Assembly (NCBI GenBank): GCA_002321895.1
Contig: DCMZ01000009.1
Span: forward strand, 1 to 38,183
Source of the DNA: Bdellovibrionaceae bacterium UBA1609
GTDB lineage: Bacteria > Bdellovibrionota > Bdellovibrionia > Bdellovibrionales > UBA1609
DNA: 38,183 bases
Reading direction: 5' to 3'
The notes under the pieces are model-generated. The model made no database searches, had not been told where the DNA came from, and saw only the letters and a list, made by a program, of their open reading frames with translations. Positions 16,133 through 24,637 of this stretch are shown here, piece by piece; within the stretch, counting starts at the first letter, position 1; each line of letters opens with the position of its first letter. Made by a program: the position numbers and the translations under genes.

Positions 16133-16650
16133 TGACCTTCTCCTTTATTCATTTTTGTTAAACTATTATCAATCCATTTATTTATAATTTTCTTATCTTC
16201 GTTACCGAGTGAGTTACCCCAGTGCATAATAAGGTATTTTTTCGGCGGCATAGTATTTTCTTTAGTAGTTTTTCTCAAAGAATTTAAATCGTCAAGAGGG
16301 GTTCCATGGCCAGAAAAAGGAAACCCATTTGTCATATCCATATGATATTTGGCTTCAGATATGTCCGAATTCATTAAATGTTTTGCTCCAGGCACAATAT
16401 AATACCAAGGTTTTTTATTTCCTGAGCCGTGACAGTCATAACACTTCTTTTGGAATATAGGCTTCACAGATTTTTCATATTCAAGAGCAATTATATCCAG
16501 ATCCTCCTTGGATATCTCATTAGCGACTATCTCTGTGTCACCTACCTTTTTGGCACCGTTAGAGTGGTCCTCATCGCCATGCCCAAAAGCGATACTTGAA
16601 AACATGACAAGTGCAGGCAAAATAATCATTAACCTCGATAGACTAACCAT
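16129..16650 (-). CDS. Haem-binding-domain periplasmic protein
   Basis: 173 residues with a signal peptide (…V-M-F-S-S-I-A-F-G), a short His/Asp patch (H-G-D-E-D-H) and one c-type haem motif C-Y-D-C-H at 70-74. It is followed by K-P-W-Y-Y-I-V-P-G and the T-M-P-P-K-K-Y stretch seen in Haem_bd-family (PF14376-like) proteins. Known members are single-haem periplasmic proteins of uncertain role. It overlaps the end of cusA by eight bases, so it is coupled to pump synthesis; a redox role towards copper is possible. Confidence 0.8.
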   Translation of the reverse strand: MVSLSRLMIILPALVMFSSIAFGHGDEDHSNGAKKVGDTEIVANEISKEDLDIIALEYEKSVKPIFQKKCYDCHGSGNKKPWYYIVPGAKHLMNSDISEAKYHMDMTNGFPFSGHGTPLDDLNSLRKTTKENTMPPKKYLIMHWGNSLGNEDKKIINKWIDNSLTKMNKGEGQ

Positions 16651-19600
16651 TAACTAGTTCCTTCCCTTTTAGGCTTCGCTCTTTCCAGAGAGCATATATT
16701 GCTGGGTACACCAATAACTCCAACATAAATGAAGTAAATATTCCTCCGACCATTGGTGCTGCCATTCTTTTCATGACATCTGCACCACTATCAGCTGAGC
16801 TTGCCCACAAAATCGGGAGTAGCGCGAGAAATGTTGTCATCACTGTCATCATCTTTGGACGGATTCTCTTAACTGCCCCAACATGAATGGCCTGCTTGAG
16901 ATCGGCGAACCGATTCATTCTTCCAGCTTTCTTCTCTTTTTCATAAGCCAGATCAAGATATAAAAGCATATAAATGGCAGTCTCTGCGTCCACACCAAGG
17001 AGCGCAATCAAGCCCACCCAAACAGCAATACTCATATTGTAATCAAGTATATAAAGAAGCCATATAGCCCCGATGGCTGATAGTGGAATAGACAGAAGCA
17101 CTATGGACGTTTTCATAGCTGAACCCGTGTTCATGAAAATGAGCATTATTATAATTAAAAGGGTAATAGGAAGGACGACCTTCAACTTTTCTTTTACTCT
17201 CTCAATGCTTTCATACTGCCCACTCCACGTCAGTGAGTAGCTAGCGGGCAAGTTTAAGCCTTCATTCACTGCTTTTTTTGCGCGCTCTACATAGGAACCA
17301 ACGTCACTGGACTCTAAATCAACGAAGACGTAGCCCGTAAGAAGCCCATTATCGTTTCTGATCATTCCAGGACCATTGATCTTCTCAATGGTGGCCACTT
17401 CGGAAAGGGGTATTTGATAGCCCTTAGGTGAATCTAAAAGTATTCGCTGAATATCTTCCTTATTTTGCCGAAATGCGCGAGCGTACCTGACATTTACTGA
17501 ATAGCGCTCACGACCCTCAACTGTTGTGGTGACATTAGCCCCACCTAATGCGGTTGACAAAATCTTTTGCGCACTCTGTATTGAAATACCATGCCTTGCC
17601 AAGGCTTCACGATTAAAATTGAAGTCAAAAAAGTAGCCGCCAGCTACTCGTTCAGCAAAAACACTTCTTGTGCCTTCAACTTGAGATATGATTTTCTCAA
17701 GCTTCATTCCAATTCGTTCAATTTCGTTGAGATCGCTTCCGGCTATCTTGATACCAATGGGAGTTCGAATACCCGTAGTGAGCATATCAATGCGCCCTTT
17801 GATCGGGAGAGTCCAAGCGTTGGTCAGACCTGGAAACTTCATTTTGCTATTCATTTCTGCAATAAGCTCTTCCCAAGTCATCTGCGCTGGAGTTATCCAC
17901 TGAAATGGAGCCTCTAAAAAGTCAGGCATAAATGAATACCACCTGTCTTTGGTGCGCCATTCTCTTTGATTCTTTAAGACCACAACTGTTTCCATCATGG
18001 AAAGTGGTGCGGGGTCCGTAGCGGTACTTGCTCGTCCAGCCTTACCATGTACACTGACCACTTCTGGAAAACTTTTTAAAATGGCATCTTGTTTTTGAAG
18101 AAGCTCTTGCGCTTCTCCTGCAGAGATACCTGGCATCGTCGTCGGCATATATAAAATAGTGCCTTCATTAAGTGGTGGCATGAACTCTGAGCCCAATTTA
18201 AAATAGATAGGCAAAGTTAGAAGAAAAAGTGCCGCGGCCATAGCGATGACTTTTTTGCGATGATCCACAACCCAGTCCACAGTAGGCCCATAAATTTTAA
18301 ATAAATATTGGCTTATAGGGTGATTGTCCTCTGATCTTGTATTGGCTCCAAATAGAAAGTTAACGGATTTCGTAAACCAACTTGGCCCAGATTTAATCTC
18401 TTTAAAATTTGTGAAAATAATAAGCAGTGCTGGCACAAGCGTCACAGAAAGAACCGAAGCTACCAACATAGCCAGTGTCTTTGTGTAGGCTAATGGCTTA
18501 AAAAGTCTTCCTTCTTGCGCTTCTAGTACAAAAATAGGTAAAAATGAAACTGCAATCACCAGAAGCGAGTAAAAGCTGGCAGGCCCCACTTCCTTGATGG
18601 CTGAAATTATGACTTCATCAACTGAGCCTTTTGCACCTTCTCTTCGCCAATCTTCCATTTTTTTGTGACAGTTCTCAACCACCACAATGGCCGCATCGAC
18701 CATTGCACCAATGGCGATAGCGATTCCACCTAGGGACATAATGTTGGCTGATACATCCATCCAGTACATAAATATAAAACTAATAATTACAGCACTTGGA
18801 AGTGTAATGATCGGCACAAGAGCGCTAGGAAGGTGTAGAAGAAAGATAATGATTATAAACGCAACTACGATCATTTCAGCGGTGATCTTGCTATAAAGCG
18901 TATCCACTGATGATTTAATCAGCACACTTCTATCGTAGGTCTCAACAAGCTCTACACCTTCTGGTAAAGAGGGCTTTAGCTCTTCTAACTTCAGCTTAAC
19001 TCGATCAATGACATCGTTGGCGTTTTCTCCAAAACGCATAACCACAATACCGCCGACCACATCGCCTAACCCGTCAAGATCGGCGACACCTCGACGAATA
19101 TCAGGCCCTTCTGCCACACGGGCTACATTTTTCACATATATTGGGACACCAGCTTTGCTAACCCCAATAACAATATTTTCTATATCTTTTCGTGACCTGG
19201 CATAACCTTTTGCTCGCACCATATACTCGGTGCCCGAAAACTCTATGACCCTTGCCCCAGACTCTTTATTACCCTCACTGATAGCCTTAGATAGCTTTGT
19301 AAGAGGTATGCCATAGGCTCTTAATGACTCTGGGTTCACCTGAACCTGATACTGTTTTTCAAATCCGCCAAATGAAGCGATCTCTGATACACCAGGCACG
19401 GCCTGTAACTGGTACCTTAAAAACCAATCTTGAAATGACCGAAGCTCGGCAAGTGAGTGCTTACCAGTAGTATCTTTAAGAGCGTACTGGTAGACCCAGC
19501 CCACGCCTGTGGCGTCGGGTCCAAGCTCTGTACTTACATCTTCAGGCAAAGTAGGCGTAATCTTTGATAAATATTCTAACACCCTAGATCTGGCCCAATA

Positions 19601-19906
19601 TATATCCGTATTATCCTCGAAAATCACATAGACATATGAGGCTCCAAATGTTGAAAGGCCTCGAATATCTTTAACCTTAGGAACCCCTAAGAGACTTGTG
19701 ACAATTGGATAGGTGACCTGGTCTTCAATGATATCAGGGCTTACGTTCCAAGTTGAATAAACAATGACCTGAGTGTCTGAAAGATCCGGGATAGCATCAA
19801 TGGGGATCTTCTTCATACTCATCCAACCACCCACTAGGGCCACAGTGACCATAAAGATGGTGATGAATCTATTTCTTGCGCATAAATCAATTATTTTTAA
19901 TAACAT
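16643..19906 (-). CDS. cusA: CusA-type copper/silver RND efflux pump
   Basis: 1087 residues with the N-terminal R-N-R-F-I-T-I-F, I-P-I-D-A-I-P-D-L-S-D-T-Q-V and the HME-class relay motif A-I-G-A-M-V-D-A-A-I-V-V-V-E-N, typical of the Cu(I)/Ag(I) branch rather than CzcA's D-F-G form. It pumps monovalent metal from periplasm or cytoplasm through the CusB/CusC tunnel using protons. A strong aaggggt site precedes ATG 19906. It lies 11 bases after cusB in a tight CusC-CusB-CusA order and is followed by overlapping haem-binding and cupredoxin genes instead of cusF. Confidence 0.95.
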   Translation of the reverse strand: MLLKIIDLCARNRFITIFMVTVALVGGWMSMKKIPIDAIPDLSDTQVIVYSTWNVSPDIIEDQVTYPIVTSLLGVPKVKDIRGLSTFGASYVYVIFEDNTDIYWARSRVLEYLSKITPTLPEDVSTELGPDATGVGWVYQYALKDTTGKHSLAELRSFQDWFLRYQLQAVPGVSEIASFGGFEKQYQVQVNPESLRAYGIPLTKLSKAISEGNKESGARVIEFSGTEYMVRAKGYARSRKDIENIVIGVSKAGVPIYVKNVARVAEGPDIRRGVADLDGLGDVVGGIVVMRFGENANDVIDRVKLKLEELKPSLPEGVELVETYDRSVLIKSSVDTLYSKITAEMIVVAFIIIIFLLHLPSALVPIITLPSAVIISFIFMYWMDVSANIMSLGGIAIAIGAMVDAAIVVVENCHKKMEDWRREGAKGSVDEVIISAIKEVGPASFYSLLVIAVSFLPIFVLEAQEGRLFKPLAYTKTLAMLVASVLSVTLVPALLIIFTNFKEIKSGPSWFTKSVNFLFGANTRSEDNHPISQYLFKIYGPTVDWVVDHRKKVIAMAAALFLLTLPIYFKLGSEFMPPLNEGTILYMPTTMPGISAGEAQELLQKQDAILKSFPEVVSVHGKAGRASTATDPAPLSMMETVVVLKNQREWRTKDRWYSFMPDFLEAPFQWITPAQMTWEELIAEMNSKMKFPGLTNAWTLPIKGRIDMLTTGIRTPIGIKIAGSDLNEIERIGMKLEKIISQVEGTRSVFAERVAGGYFFDFNFNREALARHGISIQSAQKILSTALGGANVTTTVEGRERYSVNVRYARAFRQNKEDIQRILLDSPKGYQIPLSEVATIEKINGPGMIRNDNGLLTGYVFVDLESSDVGSYVERAKKAVNEGLNLPASYSLTWSGQYESIERVKEKLKVVLPITLLIIIMLIFMNTGSAMKTSIVLLSIPLSAIGAIWLLYILDYNMSIAVWVGLIALLGVDAETAIYMLLYLDLAYEKEKKAGRMNRFADLKQAIHVGAVKRIRPKMMTVMTTFLALLPILWASSADSGADVMKRMAAPMVGGIFTSFMLELLVYPAIYALWKERSLKGKELVNG

Positions 19907-19917
19907 TTCAAAACCCC

Positions 19918-21054
19918 TTAGTGGTTATGCCCGCCTGATGATCCACCACCACGAAGCACAGCTTTTAGCCTCGACTCTGAATCCAGCATAAAGTTGCCAC
20001 CAACGACAATTTCATCGCCCTCTTTAAGCCCACTGCCTATGGCAATTTTATTATCTGTCTCTAAAAGCACAGTGACTCTTCTTGGCTCAAACTTTCCTTC
20101 ATCTACTTTTACGAATACAAAAGTGTCTCTACCCGTATCCATTAGGGCATCCACCGGGACAGATAAATGCTCTCCTTGTGGAGCCAGTATCTTCACGTTG
20201 ACATAGGACTCTGGTCGAATGGACGCATCCATATCAGCAAGGCGAACTCGCACTTTGGCTGTCCGTGTTTCGGGACTGATCACCTGATCCACTGAAACCA
20301 CTTCACCCGCCATTGTCTTGCCTTGAAGAAAATTAGCTGTGATCTGCGCCGCAAGCCCCTTTTTTATTTGCGGTAAATCAATTTCAAATACATCGGCATA
20401 GACCCAGCTTTCCTGGCCTTTACCAGATACCAGTAGTCCTTCTGACTGAGAGCCCTTACGAGCCAAAGCTTTGATCTGCCCCTCTGAAAGACCTAAAACC
20501 TTAAGCCGAATCTTTGCTGACTTAATCATTTCACTGGTATTTCTACGAACATTCGAAAGTGGCGACTCTTTAACTCTTCTCCATTGCCTCAAGGCTTCAA
20601 GGTACTCACTCTGGGCGGTATAAAGTTCTGGATCAAATGCGATTCTTCCAGGAGCATTGATCGACTTAAAAAGTTTTTCTTTTTTTACTCGGTCTAATTT
20701 AATACCGATCATTTGTTGTTTTTTTGCTGAGACCTTTACCCCTGTATGACTATCAGGTTGAGTGCTTTCCTCACCTGTGGCCTCACTATGCTCATCATGA
20801 TCATGTCCCTCATGTTCATCAAAATCATCTGCCGGGACTAAGTCCATTCCGCAAATTGAACAACTCTGACCTGGTTTATCTGACGTAATTTGAGGATGCA
20901 TAGGGCATATATATAGGGTTTTCTTTTTCTCATTAGCTTCATGACCGGCATGAGGAGTACTGTTTCCATGACCAGCATGTTTCATATACATTTGCCAATA
21001 AATTCCGAAGCCAAAGGCGATGGCTACAATAATAACTATGATTAACTTTTTCAC
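19918..21054 (-). CDS. cusB: CusB-type RND periplasmic adaptor with heavy-metal-binding domain
   Basis: 378 residues: an N-terminal membrane anchor, a His-rich linker, then a heavy-metal-binding domain (Y-I-C-P-M-H-P at 48-54 and C-S-I-C-G-M-D-L-V-P at 65-74). A second His/Asp cluster (H-E-G-H-D-H-D-E-H) is followed by adaptor barrel, lipoyl and hairpin segments (I-N-A-P-G-R-I-A-F-D, L-S-V-P-V-D-A-L-M-D-T-G). The tail is G-G-S-S-G-G-H-N-H. It bridges CusA and CusC and delivers Cu(I). Its GTG start overlaps the cusC stop by four bases. Unlike the adaptor of the Czc operon, the full set of domains is present. Confidence 0.92.
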   Translation of the reverse strand: MKKLIIVIIVAIAFGFGIYWQMYMKHAGHGNSTPHAGHEANEKKKTLYICPMHPQITSDKPGQSCSICGMDLVPADDFDEHEGHDHDEHSEATGEESTQPDSHTGVKVSAKKQQMIGIKLDRVKKEKLFKSINAPGRIAFDPELYTAQSEYLEALRQWRRVKESPLSNVRRNTSEMIKSAKIRLKVLGLSEGQIKALARKGSQSEGLLVSGKGQESWVYADVFEIDLPQIKKGLAAQITANFLQGKTMAGEVVSVDQVISPETRTAKVRVRLADMDASIRPESYVNVKILAPQGEHLSVPVDALMDTGRDTFVFVKVDEGKFEPRRVTVLLETDNKIAIGSGLKEGDEIVVGGNFMLDSESRLKAVLRGGGSSGGHNH

Positions 21055-22301
21055 TTTTTACCTCGATTAATGTTTGATACCTCAAAGCCAAGCTCAGCTT
21101 CGAGAGTAGCAAGGTGACTGACATACATTTGAAGAGAACGATAATATCCGGTCCTCACTTTAAAAAGAGAACGCTCACTGTCTAGTAGATCTAAAAAGCT
21201 TGTTTTATTGGCTCGGTAGGCGGCCTTTGATGAGTTATAAGCACCTTGCGCTTGTGGAATAAGACTTGTCTTATATATCTTTAATGTCTTAGCACCAGTT
21301 TCAACTTTGCCCTGTAGATCTTGAATTTTCGCAACTAGATTATCCGTACGGCTTCTCAACCTGTTTTCTTGAGCCATTTTTCGCGATGATGCCGCTGAGG
21401 CCTCTGATCCCTTTTTCCAAAACCACAGTGGAACACTCATTTGCACCATAAATATATCTGAGTCTTCAGGAAGCCCCGACATTCGCTTTTGATACTGCAA
21501 CTGAAAGTCAGGTGCGTACTCCCATTTTGAAAGTGAGCTCTTAGTCTCGGCTTCTTCTAACTTATGGATTTCAGACTGCAAGTTTGGAGATTTCTCCTGC
21601 AAAGCCTGAGACAATTTCTCAAGACTTAGCCTGATCGACCTAAGATCGTTCGTGGGCACTCCTAGCTCTTGCTTCGCCAATTGAATGGGCTTAATTGTTT
21701 GGTCGTTTAGAATTGCTCTTAGTTTAGCTTGCATTGCCTCTTCTTGCTGCTTGAACCGGATTAGATCTAGCTCCAAATTCGTTAGCTCAAAGTGGGCTTT
21801 CATGGAATCACCCTGGCTGGCACGGCCTGCAGCATACTTTCTCTCGGCAACTCTAGAGAACTCTCTTACTGCTTGCATATTGGCTTCAGTCAGTTGAATC
21901 ACTTTTTGAAGAGCAAATATGCCATAGTAGGCGTCAATGACTTTCCGCCTGACTTCAAAGCTTTGGCTGACAAGTTTTGCTTTTTCAGCCAGCGCTCTAC
22001 TTTTTTGCGCTTTTCCCTGAAGATAATATTTCACAGGAAACCGCAACCTTTGCGAGATCACACCGTAAGTTGTTTCATTACCACGATTAAGTGTGGAAAT
22101 TCCAACCATTGGATCATCAAGTGTCGACTTTGCCGCTATAAGTGAGTCTTCAGCATTGAATTTAGCTTTTTGTGCTTGGATCAAAGAGTTATTCTCATAA
22201 GCCCGCTTTAGCAAGGACTCTAGAGACATCTCCTCAGCCAAGCTCATGCTCGGTGAAATTATAGATTGAAGAATTAATACAAAAATAAACTTTCTAAACA
22301 T
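21051..22301 (-). CDS. cusC: CusC-type outer-membrane factor
   Basis: 416 residues with a signal peptide (…S-P-S-M-S-L-A) and TolC-family repeats. Visible landmarks are A-Y-E-N-N-S-L-I-Q-A in the first helix, R-K-Y-A-A-G-R-A-S-Q-G-D between helices, P-D-F-Q-L-Q-Y-Q, M-V-Q-M-S-V-P-L-W-F-W-K in the second barrel segment, and Y-R-A-N-K-T-S-F-L-D-L-L-D near the end. It forms the outer-membrane channel of the CusCBA copper/silver exporter. It is the first pump gene, about 80 bases after the small secreted protein gene. Confidence 0.9.
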   Translation of the reverse strand: MFRKFIFVLILQSIISPSMSLAEEMSLESLLKRAYENNSLIQAQKAKFNAEDSLIAAKSTLDDPMVGISTLNRGNETTYGVISQRLRFPVKYYLQGKAQKSRALAEKAKLVSQSFEVRRKVIDAYYGIFALQKVIQLTEANMQAVREFSRVAERKYAAGRASQGDSMKAHFELTNLELDLIRFKQQEEAMQAKLRAILNDQTIKPIQLAKQELGVPTNDLRSIRLSLEKLSQALQEKSPNLQSEIHKLEEAETKSSLSKWEYAPDFQLQYQKRMSGLPEDSDIFMVQMSVPLWFWKKGSEASAASSRKMAQENRLRSRTDNLVAKIQDLQGKVETGAKTLKIYKTSLIPQAQGAYNSSKAAYRANKTSFLDLLDSERSLFKVRTGYYRSLQMYVSHLATLEAELGFEVSNINRGKK

Positions 22302-22381
22302 AAACCTGCTCCCAATAAGGGCGTTAAAATAAACTGGTGCACTAAATATTAATGCACTTTAACTTAGAGTCAGGTTTTTTC

Positions 22382-22768
22382 TTAGATTAGAAAGCTTTGG
22401 ATAAGAATATAAATAGGACGTTGTTTGAAGGGAGGAGACTTGCCAATGACCAAAAGACTAGGATCAGCAAAGGCCAATGTGGCAAATTGAGATTCTTCCG
22501 TGGCTTTGAACAATGTCTTTTCAAAATCAAATTTAGTACCTTCAAGTGCATTTGATGAAACATTAAAAGTAGAAAGTGTTTCAAGCATGGCCATGACACT
22601 ACAATCAGCGGGCATCTCTTCAGTCGGCATTTCCTGATGACAGCCCGCCGACGCACTCTCTGAAGTTTGGCTCTTTAAACTTTCGCATACAGAAGGACAT
22701 AGGGCTGCACCAAAGGCTTGGCTGGCCAGGAGCGTCGTTAAAGTGATTAATAAAGCTATTTTCTTCAC
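22382..22768 (-). CDS. Small secreted Cys/His protein heading the cus operon
   Basis: 128 residues with signal peptide (…L-L-A-S-Q-A-F-G-A), several Cys near the mature start (A-L-C-P-S-V-C-E-S, A-G-C-H-Q-E-M, A-D-C-S-V-M), and a tail S-P-P-F-K-Q-R-P-I-Y-I. The layout (short, secreted, Cys/His/Met-bearing, tail with R-P) parallels the peptides at 14331 and 15361 and the DUF2946/CzcI group found before metal RND genes. GTG 22768 is preferred over 22792 because gaggga lies just upstream and it begins the hydrophobic signal. It is preceded by a CsoR-like site. Confidence 0.6.
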   Translation of the reverse strand: MKKIALLITLTTLLASQAFGAALCPSVCESLKSQTSESASAGCHQEMPTEEMPADCSVMAMLETLSTFNVSSNALEGTKFDFEKTLFKATEESQFATLAFADPSLLVIGKSPPFKQRPIYILIQSFLI

Positions 22769-22801
22769 AGATTTTCCCTCTATCTTACGCACAGCCTAAC
22801 A

Positions 22802-22816
22802 TACCTATCGGGGGTA
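22802..22816 (-). promoter_or_regulatory. CsoR-type operator before the cus operon
   Basis: On the minus strand the bases read TACCCC-CGA-TAGGTA, two mismatches from the TACCCC-N3-GGGGTA form seen elsewhere in the window. It sits in longer arms, ACATACC/GGTATGT (22799-22819). It lies between the csoR1 stop and the first cus gene, so copper release of CsoR would derepress the pump. Confidence 0.6.
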
Positions 22817-22828
22817 TGTCAAAAAATA

Positions 22829-23119
22829 TTAATACTGCTTTGCTGAAGATTTTAGCAAACTCTTGATTTCATTCATCATTTCATTAGTCTCTTTCTCACT
22901 CTTAGACGCCACAGCATTGCTTACACAGTGATTTAGGTGATCCTCTACTATATTTGCTTCGACAGAGTTAAGAGCGGACTTTACAGCCTTAATTTGAGTC
23001 AGAATATCTAGACAGTACCGCTCTTCCTCGACCATCTTCTTAATACCTCGTACTTGGCCCTCAATACGATTGATTCTATGCATTTGTGACCTGTGCGGCG
23101 CGCCTTTTTTTTTAGCCAT
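22829..23119 (-). CDS. csoR: CsoR-family copper-sensing repressor
   Basis: 96 residues, all-helical DUF156/CsoR fold. The Cu(I) ligand set Cys36, His61 and Cys65 (R-Y-C-L-D-I-L and E-D-H-L-N-H-C) is intact, as are conserved R-I-E-G-Q-V-R-G-I and the D-I-L-T-Q-I segment. In this family Cu(I) binding releases DNA. ATG 23119 has a strong gggagg site; an upstream in-frame start at 23227 would run through the operator. A perfect inverted repeat upstream suggests autoregulation, and the gene directly precedes the cus operon. Confidence 0.93.
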   Translation of the reverse strand: MAKKKGAPHRSQMHRINRIEGQVRGIKKMVEEERYCLDILTQIKAVKSALNSVEANIVEDHLNHCVSNAVASKSEKETNEMMNEIKSLLKSSAKQY

Positions 23120-23171
23120 ATGGCCTCCCTTAGGCTGCAAAATTAATATACTTATCTGCTCCAAAACGTCA

Positions 23172-23212
23172 TCATACCACATAATACCCCAAAGGGGTAT
23201 TATGTGGTATGA
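23172..23212. promoter_or_regulatory. csoR: Perfect 19-bp inverted repeat containing CsoR operator
   Basis: Two 19-base perfect arms (23172-23190 and 23194-23212) separated by AAA. The centre is TACCCC-AAA-GGGGTA (23185-23199), the CsoR-type core, and the outer arms add ATACCACATAA. The site is about 55 bases before the csoR1 start. The long arms suggest two stacked CsoR binding units or co-operative tetramer binding. Confidence 0.75.
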
Positions 23213-23307
23213 ACTTGTTATGAGCAATTAGATTACTCCTCAAACCTCATATTTCCACTGGAGTCCCCCAGTTGGCACATGAATCCTATCTCTTTTTTGG
23301 ACTGGCC

Positions 23308-23406
23308 CTACCGGTCGCTGTACTTTTTGGCACAATAGGTGGCAAACTTGGCCATTTCAAAAACACCTTTTTCAAATTCATGAGTATCAAACATAGCAAT
23401 TTTCAT
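23308..23406 (-). pseudogene. Truncated D-lactate dehydrogenase start
   Basis: An ATG overlapping the K+ channel stop (ATGA) opens 32 codons, M-K-I-A-M-F-D-T-H-E-F-E-K-G-V-F-E, before a TAG. The first half strongly resembles the N-terminus of LdhA-type D-lactate dehydrogenases (family start M-K-[IL]-A-x-[FY]-[SD]-T). Similarity fades after about residue 18 and nothing LDH-like follows, so the gene was cut by a rearrangement or decayed. It marks a likely right-hand breakpoint between the Cu-ATPase operon and the csoR-cus block. Confidence 0.55.
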
Positions 23407-23735
23407 TTTCTTTTACCCTCAAACTCGTCTGGATGCATTTGCCGAATTATAATTCGAGTTGAAATACCTATAATCACTCCAAAAAATATCATACCTGTAG
23501 TTCCAATGAAAATACTAAAAACTCTCCCTGCAACTGTTGTTGGAGCGATGTCGCCATACCCTACGGTTAGCGCAGTAATAAACGAGAGGTAGATTGAGTC
23601 GCCCAAGGGGATTCTTTCAAATATTGAAAGTAGTGCTGCCCCACTTAAAATAATAAGTAGCAGACCAATAATCACCCCTCGGACCTGCAAAGTACAGCGG
23701 AGAAAGTCTTTCGAAAATCTAATAAAGGAATTCAC
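23403..23735 (-). CDS. Two-helix potassium channel
   Basis: 110 residues: membrane helix (V-I-I-G-L-L-L-I-I-L), pore loop with the K+ selectivity filter T-V-G-Y-G-D at 57-62, and a second helix (F-I-G-T-T-G-M-I-F-F-G-V-I-I-G). No RCK/TrkA-N domain follows, so it is a minimal ion-channel (KcsA/Ion_trans_2-like) subunit, presumably tetrameric. It overlaps the EamA gene by four bases and the truncated LDH by four. Why a K+ channel ends a copper operon is unknown; membrane-potential compensation during ion efflux is speculation. Confidence 0.85.
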   Translation of the reverse strand: MNSFIRFSKDFLRCTLQVRGVIIGLLLIILSGAALLSIFERIPLGDSIYLSFITALTVGYGDIAPTTVAGRVFSIFIGTTGMIFFGVIIGISTRIIIRQMHPDEFEGKRK

Positions 23736-24637
23736 TCGATAACCTCCGTCACCTTGCCGGGTGCAGTCGTCGCCAAATAAATTCCAAATAATGTCAGTGC
23801 GACGCCTGATAAATCTAGAAAGGAGTATCTTTCTTCAAAAAATAAAAAGCCAATCCCAAGACCAAAAGCTGGCGTTAAGAATGTAAATACATTCAAGGTA
23901 TTTAGACGAACTTTTTTTAACAGGTGTAACCATAAAATGGTCGCCAAAGAGGTTCCAGGTATTGCCAGAATCATAAGCGACCAAAAAAACGAAGGGTGCC
24001 AATCTATAGGGAGATGAAACTCAAATACATGGGATATTGGATATAAAATAATAAACCCGATCAGAAATTGAAGTCCCGTCAAGGCTATTGGGTCGCACTT
24101 ATTTGCAGACTTTTTCATGAAGACATTTCCTGCTCCAGTACCGAAAGCTCCAAACAAAATAAATGTGATACCCAAGACGCCATCATCAATAGTCAAGGCA
24201 GACAAGCTTTCCTGAGCGATAACTACAATCCCCAAAAGACTAACAAAAAGGCCAAACAGGTTTCTCCCAGTCAGCCTCTCACCTAATATGAAAAAACCAA
24301 GAGTTGCTGCAATCAGAGGCTGAGTGTTTGCTAAAACAGTTGCTATACCTGGCGAGACTCTACCGTCTGCTAAAAACATACCGCCAAATCCCATTACCGT
24401 ATATGTAAGCGCAACAATAAGTGAATACTTCCAAATATTCCAATCTGATAGCCAGTCTCTTCGATAGATTAGCAAAGGGATTACAATTGAAGCCCCAGCA
24501 ATTAAGCTGCGAATTGCGGCAAATCTTAATGGTGGCGCCGCCCTATGACCAAGTTCGATAAGTGGAAAGCATGCTGCCCAGGCAAGAGTCACAAGCACAA
24601 CAAGAAATAGTTGAGTACTTTTGAAATTTCCCGTCAT
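23732..24637 (-). CDS. EamA/DMT-family transporter
   Basis: 301 residues with ten membrane helices in two EamA repeats. The first ends around S-P-G-I-A-T-V-L-A-N-T-Q-P-L-I-A-A, and the second includes L-T-P-A-F-G-L-G-I-G-F-L-F-F-E-E. Family members export amino acids, metabolites or drugs; the substrate cannot be told. The start overlaps the stop of the lycopene-cyclase-like gene (ATGA) and the end overlaps the K+ channel gene, so these three are translationally coupled. Confidence 0.85.
   Translation of the reverse strand: MTGNFKSTQLFLVVLVTLAWAACFPLIELGHRAAPPLRFAAIRSLIAGASIVIPLLIYRRDWLSDWNIWKYSLIVALTYTVMGFGGMFLADGRVSPGIATVLANTQPLIAATLGFFILGERLTGRNLFGLFVSLLGIVVIAQESLSALTIDDGVLGITFILFGAFGTGAGNVFMKKSANKCDPIALTGLQFLIGFIILYPISHVFEFHLPIDWHPSFFWSLMILAIPGTSLATILWLHLLKKVRLNTLNVFTFLTPAFGLGIGFLFFEERYSFLDLSGVALTLFGIYLATTAPGKVTEVIE

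Noticed and set aside
23272..23592. Plus-strand 106-codon frame
   Set aside because: Antisense to the K+ channel and the LDH-like start, which carry recognisable motifs; no RBS.
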